A stretch of 64,000 nucleotides of DNA from Elysia crispata (GCA_033675545.1 JAWDGP010003624.1:26001-90000), one strand, 5' to 3'; positions 47,122 to 60,089 are shown, numbered from the stretch's first letter. The notes: generated by a model from the sequence alone, not told the origin. Made by a program: numbers and translations.

Positions 47122-48257
47122 GCAATAACAATTTGATGCGGAAAGAATTCCAAGAGACTAAACGGACAAGCTTTTTGTATCATGACTATTTCGATCTCAT
47201 TCACACTCGATTTACATTTAAGATATCTAGATTTATATTGTGACGTCATTATGATATTTGCTCAAGTTTTTGTCCGATGTGTTTGAAAATCGATTCTTAA
47301 ATTTTGATGAGAATTCACTTTGGGGAACGTGCAGACACTACAAATTCCTTATCGACGGAACTTTCCCGATATTTTAACTTTAAATTTTGTGGAATAATAT
47401 TCTATTTTTTTTTTTACTTCCCGCACGGCGGTAACTGGCGATCCAATTTTTTCAAGCATACTCTATCGTTTCGCTCAAGGGAAGCCAGCCTAATCATCAG
47501 TAAATGTGAAGATAATTTGGAATTAGATACGGATAGATTATAGAGGGTAAGTTATGTTGAAAGGGGTGGTTTTAACTGAGGTGTGTGGGTTTCAGTGCAA
47601 TGTCATGGACTATATTTCTAAGTTTTTTTTGGATATTCTTATAAGCGCACTGAACAGTTGTCATGACCTGTACACTAGCCTTTGCTGAATGGATCTGTAT
47701 TTAACCTGTAAATATGCTAAACAAGAATCAAGACTCGTCATTATAGGAAGCCTGTTGTAGAAGTGTGACAGTCTACATATCTTTTAACAATTAAACCCAG
47801 GCAGTAAACAATGTGCCATTTTTTTCCACAGCATGAATTATTGGACAGAACACATGACCATTACAAAAAAGTTACTGTAACTTTCCTTTCCAGAAGGAGC
47901 TGCCATCATGACAAGCCCAGAGATCAGTAAGGGTTATCCAAGCCCAGTGGTCAGACAGGGTTATCCAATCTTAGCTGTGTAGATCTGTGTCTTCATCCCG
48001 CATACCTGAGAATGAGCAACTTTCTCAGTCCTTAAACAGCGTTTCCCTGAAGAGAGTGTGTGGTCGGACAATTAGACGCCTTTTGGTGGCCTTTACAAAC
48101 AGCACGTCTCTAATAGGGATTCGATTCAAATTAATTTTGATTTCCATGGAGACCGATCAAGTAAAAGAGACTCAAATGTTTTAATATAGATTTATCTTCT
48201 TCTTAGTTTCAGGATTCACATTTAAGCGCTAAATCCTGTTAAGATTATTTTGGGTTT
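47122..48257. other. no supported gene
   Basis: A possible acceptor CTTTCCAG at about 47887-47894 is followed by a short open stretch with two 'GGTTATCCAA' phrases. An ORF at 47987-48184 is unrecognised. Neither is enough for a gene call. Confidence 0.3.
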
Positions 48258-50345
48258 TTAATCTATAGCAGTCAGAGCGGGGTAGTCCGGTCAAGCAAGT
48301 CCGGGAAAATCCGGGGAAGTCCGAGGGCAATCCGAGGGCTGTGAGGAGATGTCCGAGGGCAATCCGAGGGCTGTGAGGAGTAAATCAACCAACCGGGGTA
48401 GTCGGAGGCAGTCCGGAGATAGGCTGGTTACTGTACGGAATAGGCATGGGCAGTCCGGGGATAGGCTGGTTACTGTACGGAATAGGCATGGGCAGTCCGG
48501 GGATAGACTGGTTACTGTACGGAATAGGCATGGGCAGTCCGGGGATAGGCTGGTTACTGTACGGAATAGGCATGGGCAGTCCGGGGATAGACTGGTTACT
48601 GTACGGAATAGGCATGGGCAGTCCGGGGATAGACTGGTTACTGTACGGAATAGGCATGGGCAGTCCGGGGATAGGCTGGTTACTGTACGGAATAGGCATG
48701 GGCAGTCCGGGGATAGGCTGGTTCCTCTACGGAATACGCATGGGCAGTCCGGGGATAGGCTGGTTCCTCTACGGAATACGCATGGGCAGTCCGGGGCTAG
48801 GCTGGTTCCTCAACGGTATAGGCATGGGCAGTTCGGGGATAGGCTGGTTACTGTACGGAATAGGCATGGGCAGTCCGGTGATAGACTAGTTACTGTACGG
48901 AATAGGCATGGGCAGTCCGGGGATAGACTGGTTACTGTACGGAATAGGCATGGGCAGTCCGGGGATAGACTGGTTACTGTACGGAATAGGCATGGGTAGT
49001 CCGGGGATAGGCTGGTTACAGTACGGAATAGGCATGGGCAGTCCGGGGATAGGCTGGTTACTGTACGGAATAGGCATGGGCAGTCCGGGGATAGGCTGGT
49101 TCCTCTACGGAATAGGCATGGGCAGTCCGGGGATAGGCTGGTTCCTCTACGGAATAGGCATGGGCAGTTCGGGGATAGGCTGGTTACTGTACGGAATAGG
49201 CATGGGCAGTCCGGGGATAGGCTGGTTCCTCAACGGTATAGGCATGGGAAGTTCGGGGATAGGCTGGTTACTGTACGGAATAGGCATGGGCAGTCCGGTG
49301 ATAGACTAGTTACTGTACGGAATAGGCATGGGCAGTCCGGGGATAGACTGGTTACTGTACGGAATAGGCATGGGCAGTCCGGGGATAGACTGGTTACTGT
49401 ACGGAATAGGCATGGTAGTCCGGGGATAGGCTGGTTACAGTACGGAATAGGCATGGGGAGTCCGGGGATAGGCTGGCTACTGTAGGGAATAGGCATGGGT
49501 AGTCCGGGAATAGGCTGGTTCCTCAATGGAATAGGCATGGGCAGCTCGGGGATAGGCTGGTTCCTCAACGGAATAAACGTGGGCAGTCCGGGGATAGTCT
49601 TGAGATAGGCTGGATACTGTACGGAATAGGCGTGGGTAGTCCGAAGATAGGCTGGTTGCTGTACCGAATAGCCATGGGCAGTCCGGGGAATGTCCGGACA
49701 TAGGCTGGTTACTGTACGGAATAGGCATGGGCAGTCCGGGGATAGGCTGGTTACTGTACGGAATAGCCATGGGAAGTCTTTGGGCAGTCCGGAGATAGGC
49801 TGGTTACTGTGCAGAGTAGCCGCGGACAGTCCGGAGATAGGCTGGTTACTGTACGGAATAGCCTTGGGCAGTCCGGAGTTAGGTTGGTTACCGTACGGAA
49901 TAGCCATGGGCAGTCCGGGGATAGGCTGGTTACTGTACGGAGTAGCCATGGATAGTCCGGGGATAGGCTGGTTACCGTGTGGAGTAGCCATGGGCAGTCC
50001 GGGAATAGGCTGGTTACTGTACGTAGTAGCCATGGGTAGTCCGGGGATAGGCTGATTACTGTACGGAGTAGCCATGAGTAATCCAGAGATAGGCTGATTA
50101 CTCTACGGAGTAGCCATGGGTAGTCCGTAGATAGGCTGGTTACTGTACGGAGTAGCCTGGGTAGTCTGGGGACAGTCGGGAGATAGGCTGGTTACTGTAC
50201 GGAATAGGCATGGGCAGTCCGGGGATAGACTGGTTACTGTACGGAATAGGCATGGACAGTCCGGGGATAGGCTGTTTACTGTACGGAGTAGCTGTGGGCT
50301 GTCCAGGGATAGGCTGGTTACTGTAAGGAATAGCCTTGGGCTTTC
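48258..50345 (+). repeat. 42-bp minisatellite, about 46 copies
   Basis: The monomer is GGCATGGGCAGTCCGGGGAT followed by AGGCTGGTTACTGTACGGAATA. A degenerate leader built from GTCCG and 'gagggcaatccgagggctgtgaggag' (twice) occupies 48258-48410. Copies diverge steadily toward the right end (49.5-50.35 kb). The period is a multiple of three, so both strands are open for long stretches (GQSGDRLVTVRNRH on plus, IPYSNQPIPGLPMP on minus). The array is notably GC-richer than its surroundings. Confidence 0.95.
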
Positions 50346-52569
50346 TTAGGTAGGCCGAGGGCAGTCTGGTGGCAGTCTTTTCTTTGTTCGTTTTCCTTAT
50401 TTTTATTACTGTCCTTAAGTTAGGTGCCGATTTCTCAATACTTCTTCTTTTCAAATCCTTTAACTCACTCCTTTTTTAGCACCACTTATTGCAATCTCAC
50501 TTTGTTATCTTTTCTATATCTTTTCAAACAGCTTGGTGTACCAGAAGGATCAAAATTAAAAACATGTACAAGTTTGATTGATCCATAATTCGAGTTTATT
50601 TTATCTGTTATTATTCCATATTGTTTTCGAGATGGGCACCATATATTTTTTTGAGTAGAACGGTTTTTCCAAAAAAACAACAGATGTTAGATTTTGAACC
50701 TTTGATCGCGCTTAGGCACTAACGAGATTTTTATGTTGTGGTCGAATAATAGCAGTTTCTGGGAAAATTGTTCCTGTAAAAATTAAAACTTATGATTGTA
50801 TGATGTTATAAAGGATGCCTCTGTAAAACTAGTTTATGGTGAGATGAAGAAAAAGGAAAAAAAAAAGAATCAGATGGGAAAAGGGAAAAAATGAACTGGG
50901 AAAAGAATGCATAGAAAAAATGGGCGGAAAGGTAAGAAAAAGCATGAAATATAAGTCTAAAGCGCTGAGAGTGAACAAGTAGAGGAGTTAAAACAGACAA
51001 ATATTTATAAGTAAACTGAGATCAATGTTATACGTGAGCCAACGTAAATATTGCTGAGTTAATTAGAACAAAACAGGATTTTTTCCACATGCCAATCTTG
51101 ATTGGACCACCAAGAAACTAAGTTGACCTGTCAAGTGTGTTAGCTAGAAATAAAAAAAGGATATTGTGTTATCTATAATACGTCATCTTTTGTTTTTGCA
51201 AGTCATAGAAGATTGTCTTGAATTATGTTTTTCTTTTTATTTCCTTTTCCCGCGGCATGCAGAAATGAGAATTTCAAAAAAGTCCTTTTTAGTATGATGG
51301 CAGGAAATTTTCTTACCGTTTTGCTTTTTAAAATATACTCTAAGTGAAAGTTGAATTGGTTAAAAACAGCTCTTCTTGAGGTTTATTTAAAGCTGCCGAA
51401 TATAATTTTTAAGTAGGAAAATCTATAATAAGATGTAAAAACAAATTGGCTAAGTCACTGATTTCCAAAAACAAGGTTACATCGTATAGAATCTAAGCTC
51501 ATTACTCTTTACTACCATAGATTTTTGTTTTGGTTAGTATTAATATTGTCCCGGCTTTAGTCACCGTAACCAAAAGCTTCCTTCGTAACGAACTAAATTT
51601 CCTTCTGATATTTTAATGATCTAGAATGCTAATTGATATTGATAGATTCTGTCATGATTTCGATATCAAAGTTAAAAAATGTTTATGGTAAAGCTCGTTT
51701 GATTTAATCTTTAAGTTTTTCTAAAACAAATAAAAAGAACAATGTCATTTTCTTCATTCAAACAATAAAACCATAAAGCAGATAAAAGGATGTTTCGGAA
51801 CACAATTAAGTAAATTTCAAACCGTGTTTTTTTTTTTCTTGTAGAATAATATTCTCACTATTAAGAAAATAACGTCGTTTTATTAAAGTATACATAAAAA
51901 AGTTACAAAATTAAGTGATTTATCTAATCTCAGTTTCACTTTAACAGTAAATAAATTGTTTGTTACACGATCTTATCGCGCCTCTAAAGTCGGACTAACA
52001 AAAAAAGTTTCAATAAGAGATTCAGCCAGACAAGATAAATGTTTTTGTTAAGTCATAACTGAATTTAAGACCCGATTGGCTATAAAATTGACCAAATTCG
52101 TGACATACATCTCACAGCTTTGCCTCAGGCATATTTATGTACACTTCTGATAAAAATCAAAAAGATAAGAAATTAAGGTGGCAGGTTACTCTTCAGTATT
52201 TCGCAATTCAGTTTTAAGCTAGTGTTATTTGGTTCTTGTTTGTCATGAATAGTCTTAATAGCATGCATGGAAAATATACACTGCAAAACGCTAGAGATCC
52301 TCCATGTAAGAAAGTTATTTTGAGGTTATAAAAAAAAGCAACATGACCTCACTGTGAGCAAATTTTGGAGCAGCTCTGATATTAAGGCAGGCATGAGTGA
52401 TAAACATAATTCGTCAACGTTTTGAATATACTGGTAGTTGATTTGTTTATGAAAGAAAAGAAAAAAAAAATGATATGCAAAGGACGATCCAGATACTGTT
52501 AATTAACCCTCTTTCTTTAGATAACTAGACCATTCTATTATTTTCTTCAAAGATTAAAATAAAGAGATT
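50346..52569. other. no recognised feature
   Basis: 2.2 kb of AT-rich unique-looking DNA without supported ORFs or RNAs. Confidence 0.4.
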
Positions 52570-52617
52570 AAGAGAGGGCGCGAGGAAGGGAAAGAGGGAG
52601 AGAGAGATATATAAAGA

Positions 52618-52675
<58 letters not shown>

Positions 52676-53312
52676 AAGAGAGAGAAAGAGAAAGAGACAA
52701 AGAGAGAGAGAGAGATAAGAGAGAGAAAGAGAAAGAGACAAAGAGAGAGAGAGAGGGAGAGAGAGAGCGAGAGAGAGAGATAGAGAGACAGAGAGAGACA
52801 GAGAGAGATATAGAGAGACAGAGAGAGACAGAGAGAGAGACAGAGAGAGATAGAGAGACAGAGAGAGATAGAGAGAGACAGAGAGAGAGAGAGAGACAGA
52901 GAGAGACAGAGAGAGAGAGAGACAGAGAGAGATAGAGAGACAGAGATAGAGAGACAGAGACAGAGAGAGAGAGACAGAGAGAGATAGAGAGACAGAGAGA
53001 GAGAGACAGAGAGAGAGATAGAGAGACAGAGAGAGACAGAGAGAGAGACAGAGAGAGAAAGAGAGACAGAGATAGAGAGACAGAGACAGAGAGAGAGATA
53101 GAGAGACAGAGAGAGACAGAGAGAGAGACAGAGAGAGATAGAGAGACAGAGATAGAGAGAGAGAGACAGAGAGAGAGACAGAGAGAGATAGAGAGACAGA
53201 GAGAGAGAGACAGAGAGAGAGAGAGAGATAGAGATTCAGAGAGAGACAGAGAGAGAGACAGAGAGAGAGACAGAGAGAGAGAGACAGAGAGAGAGAGAGA
53301 GAAGAAAATGCA
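52570..53312 (+). repeat. degenerate (GA)n tract with GACA/GATA units
   Basis: About 740 bp of purine-rich GA interspersed with GACA and GATA at short, irregular intervals. Open frames here only reflect the repeat. Confidence 0.95.
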
Positions 53313-54964
53313 GAGAAACAGACAGACACGCAAAGATGATTTCTAAGAGAACATTTGAACACATCAACTCAACGACTAGAAATAGGGTTCTACAGCAAAA
53401 AGCTGCTTATACGCTCTCCGGGCTCGTTTCCTTTGACTGAACATTTTCAGGTGGTGTTTATATTTTTTTTTTTGGATCTCGTTTTTCTGGGTTCCGAGAT
53501 GAGTGGTGTAAGGCATAATGTCTGAGGTAAAACTTACTGAAGAAAATCTAGTACAGATTGCTTGGAATATTTTATGCTCTGATCCAAAGATTGCTATGTG
53601 CTATTTCTTAGGGAGACAGTCGGAATTTTTCACCTATGTGAGTTTACAGATGTATCTGTCTGTTTTTCCCTGGGCTAAATCTTTCATTTATTCATTTTCA
53701 GATTATTTCTAATTTGTCTCATTTCTTAAGAGATTAATATTCATAGCTCCAATTTTCCAAAGTTGTATAACTTGGACTGATCGTAATTTTGTAGGAGACT
53801 TTATAATCTCTAAAGTTAGAAACGACAGTTTTTTTATCAAATGTTTGAATCTTACACTTTTATAAACAAATTCTTGTAATGACGACCCATTGCAAACACC
53901 TTGATATTTTAACTTGTATTTTAATTCAACTAAACTTCCAATCGTTGTCGCCTGAAGACGTAGATAATCTCTCTTCTGTCTATAATCCAGACTCGGCGGC
54001 CCACATTTACTGCTGGTTCCAAATCAGATTCATCTGGGAAGCTTTTTATATTTTCCTTTTAAAAGGTCTATTGTTTTGTTTATCCGGTCGAGTTTTACTT
54101 GTGTTGAGGAACTTATAGCGCGTTAAGGGGAAGTCATTTAAGCCACAAATAATTTCAATATTAAACTTGGAAGTACAAAAATCAAGACCCATCTGCAAGT
54201 ACTTCCAGGGAAAACGGTCTCCACCTATAAAAAAAATGGCTGACTGACAAATAATATGTTGTTGATTTTTTTCCCTAAGAACCACTGGTGCAATGTTGAA
54301 ATATTTTATAAAATAAATAAAAAAAATTCATATTTATTGAACATAAACTTTTTTTTTTACACACCCCTAGTCCATAGCCAAATGTGTGAAAAGCGAGAAT
54401 AGACCTTTTCCCTCCCCGGCCCCTCCCACACTCCCTAAAACTTAGAAAAGTATAAAGATTTAAAACTTAAGAAATTGTTCTTTTTATATGAAACTGGAAC
54501 ACATAATTTTACTATAAAAATAATCACCAACGTATACCTTTATGCCTTTTCTCTTCTTATTCAATACAGATTTATTTTGTTAACTTGAGGATATATGAGC
54601 CGCTTTAAGCAATCTTGACAGAGTCTCAAAAAAGTTTGTTCTCAATGAGTAATATATCCAGTGCCTGCAAATTAAAATTTATAGTATGTTTTTTTTTAAT
54701 TTTATTATCTAATTTGAGAAAAACCTACATGAAAATCAGGGAGTAACTATTTTAGATTAGTATAAATAAATCTTGATTGAGATTTTTCCCGCAAATCTAT
54801 CGCAGAAAAAAAATGTTACTTTGTGGTTCACCTCGATTGAGGCTAATATCAAGCGATGTGTATGTGTTTGATGCACCGCGATCCATACCTAAACATGAGA
54901 TTACGATAACTAAGATAAAGTTTCAGAGTGATAACTCAAAACTCGTCACATTGTCATGAAATCA
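53313..54964. other. no supported gene
   Basis: Short ORFs at 53518-53712, 53879-54118 and 54777-54959 (+) are not recognised and have no splice or codon support. Confidence 0.3.
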
Positions 54965-54970
54965 TTTATT
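54965..54970 (-). terminator. polyadenylation signal AATAAA
   Basis: AATAAA on the minus strand, 35 bases after the stop codon of the three-exon secreted-protein gene. Confidence 0.7.
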
Positions 54971-55005
54971 TTCTATCTTCAGTGGTTCTCCTTGTGGCCA
55001 GCTGT

Positions 55006-55367
55006 CTACCTGCCTGGACCGCCGAGACCTGCGCCGCGTAAATAGGTGAGTGGGTTGAAGAGGTTAAAAGTAGCTCTAGCCGCATCTGTACCTGCCCTGA
55101 CAAAGTCCTGGATGGGACGGAAAGCTCCTCCTGAAAGGGGTTTAAGATTATAAGAAATGAAAAAAAAAATTATTGACTGATACTAATGATAATGATGATA
55201 ATAATATTATGATAATAGGATGTCGATGATGATGATAATGATGATGATGTTGATAATGGTGATAATGATGATGGTGATAATGATGAGGATAATGATGATG
55301 ATGAGGATGATGGTATGATGATGAGGATGAGGATGATGATGATGATGATGATATGATGATGAGGATG

Positions 55368-55401
<34 letters not shown>

Positions 55402-55402
55402 C

Positions 55403-55443
<41 letters not shown>

Positions 55444-57069
55444 CGATGATGATGATGATGGTGATGATGACGATGATGATGATGATGGTGATAATGATGA
55501 TGAGGATATTGATAACAAAAAACAATAACATATTATACTATTTGCAAAGATTCTTCAAAAGAGCTGTAGTTATGTCTTACCAACTCCTGGTTGACCTTGT
55601 GTTGGATATTGGCCTGGTGGATATTGTTGTCCTGGATATTGGCCTGGTGGATATTGGCCTGGTGGATATTGTACTGGTTGTACTGGTTGTACTGGTTGTA
55701 CTGGTGGTACTTGAGGTGGAACTGGGGCCTGCACTGGAGGTGGGTTAACAACTGGTACTGGGACCGGCGCTTGTTGAACCTGGCACGAGTTGGGCAAAAG
55801 AAAATCAAGCTATTGTTAGGAGAGAATTTTTAGACGATATTTAATGTTATAAACAGAGGAAACGCTTACGAGTTTTGTTTTGAATTAATTCATGAATATG
55901 TCACTATCCCCTTTTTGAATAAAGTCAATTCACAGCATAAGCTATGGATTTCAAAATCTACATGTGCACGAAAAAAAAAACTATTTACAATCTTGGAAAA
56001 GTATGCCGCCTACGACAATCTTGACATCATATTAAGGGTACAAAAAAAAGCTGTAAGACAATTTTTTTTGGCCTTCGTGAAGAGATAAAAGAATGAAGAT
56101 TGTATGGAGTGGCTTTCTTATTCTTTGACTTGTATTTGCGCACTACAATGAATCTGGAGGGGATTAAATCAGCACGGTATAAACCATAGATTTCAGGCGC
56201 CCATATTCGGGATATTTTTTTGTGATGAGATCACCACTCCATTTGTACCAGAAGAATGTTTTCATGGTGACATATGTGGAGAATTTAAATGTCTCAATGT
56301 GTGTTTTTCTTTCAATCTGGGAAATCAATATTTATGGAAGATATAAATTTTTTATCGTTGTGAAGTTTGCATTCCTTCCCCACATGTTTATTTCAACGGG
56401 GAATAAGTTTGTTAATAAATATTCTAGATCATAGAACGTATTTAAAATTCCTAGCAGTTTTAAACCTTTTTGACACCGTTTAAAAAAGTGGTTCAACTGA
56501 GGGATAGAGGAGAAGAAATAATAAACAAACTTAATATGATTTAGTGCAAATCAAAAGAAACCGTTCAATAATATACTAATATTTCTTTTCTCTTGAAGAG
56601 TTTCATTGATTTGCTGCTTATCTACTTCTTTAAGTTTTTTAATGGCCATGTTTTGTGTCGTTTCTACAGGTCAAAATTGATTCGGGCTTAGCACAGAAAA
56701 TCAGAATAACTAGCTATCTATTTATTACCCGATGATAATCATTGCATTATAAAGTTTATTCTGCGTAAGAAGACTTAAGTAAAAATAATCAAACACCTAG
56801 AGGATTCACTTAGTTCAAGGGAATGCCAATTAAGATTTCGTGGGTAATGCTCTGCTCTTAATCGAATGATAGATGTTTGAAATTTCTCTTCCAGTATCAA
56901 AGCGAGAAAAAAGAACGGATCTCAAGTTAAAAGATATAACTCTGTACAAAGAAATGAAATCTTGCCTTACAATGGCAAGACTCGGTTGTCTTAAAAAATT
57001 CTGAACTCATACCTGGGCCGACACAATGACGGCAGCAGCCGCTACCAGCAGACATGCAAGTTTCCACAT
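55006..57069 (-). CDS. three-exon gene for secreted proline-rich protein, 126 aa
   Basis: Exon 1 (57069-57013) codes MWKLACLLVAAAAVIVSAQ, a textbook signal peptide with likely cleavage after VSA. It ends CAG|GTATGAG in phase 0. Exon 2 (55779-55581, 199 nt) follows an acceptor TTTTGCCCAACTCGTGCCAG. It codes VQQAPVPVPVVNPPPVQ, PVQ triplets and five QYPPG/QYPG-type repeats, and ends G|GTAAGA in phase 1. Exon 3 (55130-55006) follows CCCCTTTCAG. It codes GGAFRPIQDFVRAGTDAARA, then TFNLFNPLTYLRGAGLGGPG, R and TAG. All phases agree (57+199+125 nt = 127 codons). The mature product would be a Pro/Gln/Tyr-rich N-terminal part plus a short possible amphipathic helix and a Gly-rich tail. No cysteine remains after the signal peptide. 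I do not recognise a family. A mantle, mucus or shell-matrix secretion or a proline-rich defence peptide is only speculation. Confidence 0.8.
55190..55515 (+). repeat. (GAT)n microsatellite in intron 2
   Basis: About 325 bp of GAT with AAT, GGT and GAC variants. It lies wholly between exons 2 and 3 of the secreted-protein gene. Confidence 0.9.
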
Positions 57070-57167
57070 GGTGATTTTGGTACAAACAGTGCTGTAAATG
57101 GGACAGCTGTTTAAATCTCTTTTCTTCTAGACTTGTTGAATGCTCTGTGTCTTGAAGTGTGGAGGCC

Positions 57168-57173
57168 TTTATA
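57168..57173 (-). promoter_or_regulatory. TATA box of the secreted-protein gene
   Basis: GCGTATAAAGGCC on the minus strand, 99 bases upstream of the start codon. A start site near 57140-57146 (around GCATTCA) would give a 5' leader of about 75 bases. A sharp TATA promoter fits a highly expressed tissue-specific gene. Confidence 0.6.
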
Positions 57174-57179
57174 CGCGTT

Positions 57180-58440
57180 GTGATCGGCTTTTTTTCTTTA
57201 TCTGCGGTCGGCACAAATGTATGTACAAACAACACTCAAGAATTTCTGTTCTTTAAATAAGCTTCCTTTTTTTGTTACAGTTAGAATTTGTCGAAGACAA
57301 TACATTAAAAAGTCGCACATATTTTTTTCTTTAAAGACTTTTTGAAAACAGGTTTTTCAAATAACATAGAAACATTTTTTTTTACTTAACTTCATATAAA
57401 AAAACCCCCCATGCTTTTCATAATTTTTTATATGGTATAGAAAGGTGAGTTTAATCTTGATTTGTCATGTTCATGCCACGTGGAGCACTGCCGCGTGGAT
57501 GGATTTTCGCACTTGTTTGGTGCGTGTTAATTTACGAAGGTTCGTGCTCTTAGACAAGATAGGTTCATGTTTTGGTTAAAGAAAGTGAAATGGCAGAATT
57601 TAGATTCTAATAAACAAAAAGAAAAGAAACGAAGCAAAAGTTTTAGACGATTATTCCTGCGAAAATACTGCTCTTGTAAGGTGTCGTGATTGTTCATGCT
57701 AACCAAATGGTGAATAGAGTTGTACAAGCTTTGGAAATTTTTTCATACATTTGGGTCTCTCCAGTTCTTAATTTATCAGAAGTCCTTTTCATATTTTTCT
57801 TAGCCTTGATATTTATTTTTTTCGACCTTGTTTATTATATATTTTTCCGTTGAAATTTCAATGACATATAATTGAATCCATGTCTGAGTCCCTTTGTCTG
57901 TTCCCCTCTCAATTCTATGAAGGAGAATATGCGTAAATAACGATAGAGAGGGGCTTCTACAGATAAAGTTGAACCATAAGATCTATAGATACAACTTTTC
58001 CCCATGGATTACAAGAAATATGCCAAACAAGTTATAATGAATTTTACAGTGATGTATAAATGGATCAACATTGTTAGGCCTGAAAAAAGTCTTTATTGGG
58101 TTCCGTGGTAGTCTAGTATACCTCGAACTTCCAAACGATCAATGACAACAGCTTAGAGTCAGTGCAGGTAAAAGTTACTTAATTTACCAATTATTACAAT
58201 CAGCTTTCACCGCTGTACATCCGTCCAGGCTCATTATACCGTTGCTCAGAGTATATTATACGTATGGTTTCAAGATTTACAATAGAGGGCAGGTGTTTGC
58301 ATCTACCCTTGCACAAAAATTCCCCCAAAAATATTATTATACCTTTTTGATGTTCTTAGTCTGGTGATATGCGAAATCATATTTCAGTATATTGAAGCAG
58401 AAGAAACAAGTATCAATCTAATGAGGATGAATGAACAAGC
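57180..58440. other. no recognised feature
   Basis: Upstream region of the secreted-protein gene. No second gene is seen. Confidence 0.4.
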
Positions 58441-58449
58441 TTGTCAAGA

Positions 58450-59060
58450 TTATTCTTAGATCTAGCTTCGTCTGTCTCAGCCTCTAACGTTGTTTGACTG
58501 CTTTCTTTATTTCTATATTCATTAATGCTTTTCAGTCAAATTGCATCTTTCTAAGATCCGTTACAGGCTAGTTAAACTTTTGTTTATGTCCTGTAAAAAT
58601 ATGTCATTTGGATCTTTAGATCTTTAGATCTAGCTTCGTCTGTCTCAGCCTCTAACGTTGTGACTGCTTTCTTTACTTCTAAATATCATAACATACTGGA
58701 AAATGTTTTTAATACTTTCGAAACTTTTATAGCTAAATTGAATATTATATTTATTTTTCTTATTCATATCATTATTATTTTTTTATACCTATGTGCGCAA
58801 GAAAAAAAATCTACTATATGATAAATAACCAGTGGATTTCAATTCACCAAACTGTATGGAAATACAAATTCTTTCTATCGTCTCCCTCTCTCCCTTTTTT
58901 TCTCTCTGAATATAGAAATAGAGAAAGCAGTCAAACAACGTTAGAGCTAGATCTAAGGATCTAAAGATGCAAGTGACTGAAAATAATGAAATAAGTAGTA
59001 TAGAAAAGTCAGCCACAAACCTAGATCTAGCTCGAGACCGACAAATAAGACGAAAGACGA
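58450..59060. repeat. direct and inverted repeat cluster
   Basis: TAGATCTAGCTTCGTCTGTC followed by TCAGCCTCTAACGTTG occurs at 58458 and again at 58618. An inverted copy of the AACGTTG...GACTGCTTTCT part lies at 58918-58957 (GAAAGCAGTCAAACAACGTT). AGATC-rich ends flank all copies. This resembles a nested foldback or MITE-like element. Confidence 0.6.
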
Positions 59061-59139
59061 GAAAACATTAGAACAGATGGAATCAACTTCTTAGTCTATT
59101 CAAGCCAGCATGAAAGTCACTGTTCCTGAAGCATCTATT

Positions 59140-59243
59140 TTTGTAGATGCGGTTAAGTGCCTGGTCTTGTCTCGGCAAGGCGATGGGTGCCGCATCGAGG
59201 TGCAGGTTCGATCCCTGTTAATTGTTGTCGGTCCCGAGCTAGG

Positions 59244-59309
<66 letters not shown>

Positions 59310-59330
59310 GCCTCTCTCTCTCTCTCTACC
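59140..59330 (+). repeat. tRNA-derived SINE-like head with CT/TA tail
   Basis: A perfect Pol III B box (GGTTCGATCC, 59205-59214) lies about 40-50 bases after an A-box-like TGCGGTTAAGTGCCTGG (59148-59164). A short unrelated body and (CT)n(TA)n(CT)n follow. The tRNA-like part does not fold into an obvious cloverleaf by eye, so I call it a SINE head and not a tRNA gene. Confidence 0.5.
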
Positions 59331-59795
59331 TCTCTTTGTCTCTTTCTATGTCTCTGTTTCTCCTCTCTCTGTTTCGCTGATTTTTTGGTAATTTCTTGCA
59401 TGAGATGAATTAGCTACATTTATTTTCATCATAAATTACAAACAGCTTTGCCTAGTCAATCTTTGGATCAAGGGACAACTTTATTTTTTTTTCAAGCTTT
59501 TTATGAGATGTAAGTTTTCATAGGCCTTAAGTGAAATCAGCAATCACGATTTAAATGAAAATGACTTAATGTTTTGAAATGTTTCTGTTTATAGTGGGGC
59601 GAATCCTGTATCATTGTTTCTCTGTCTCTGCATCTCAATGAAAAACGCAACTGATGCGATAGAAGTTTTGCAGCATAGGTGATTCCAGTTTTTGTATTAC
59701 TATTTAATGAAAAACATCTCTATCGACGCGACCAACCATCAATATTTCCGTTTTGAGCCATTGTTTCTTCTAAAACTTAATTTTTGTTAAATCTC

Positions 59796-59796
<1 letters not shown>
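59331..59796. other. no recognised feature
   Basis: CT-rich start, then AT-rich DNA without a supported gene. Confidence 0.4.

Positions 59797-59876
<80 letters not shown>
59797..59876 (+). repeat. (GA)n microsatellite
   Basis: About 80 bp of pure GA. Confidence 0.95.
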
Positions 59877-59879
<3 letters not shown>

Positions 59880-59975
59880 TATCTTTAACTGACTTAAGAG
59901 ACTCTGAAGATGGTTAAGATGTTCCAGATTCATTTGTAGTTGTTTTGTTTTGTTGTTATTGTTGATGTTTTTCCT

Positions 59976-59977
<2 letters not shown>

Positions 59978-60059
<82 letters not shown>

Positions 60060-60075
60060 TGAGAGGGAGAGAGAC
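59978..60075 (+). repeat. (GA)n microsatellite
   Basis: About 95 bp of GA with a few AA and GG interruptions. Confidence 0.95.
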
Positions 60076-60089
60076 AGGCAGAGATAGAC

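Noticed and set aside
52554-53362. 260-codon Ser/Leu-rich frames on the minus strand
   Set aside because: Two overlapping frames have the same composition because both read the GA tract. No codon or splice evidence.
59148-59220. Functional tRNA gene
   Set aside because: A and B boxes are present, but I could not pair an acceptor stem or anticodon arm by eye. Better explained as a SINE head.
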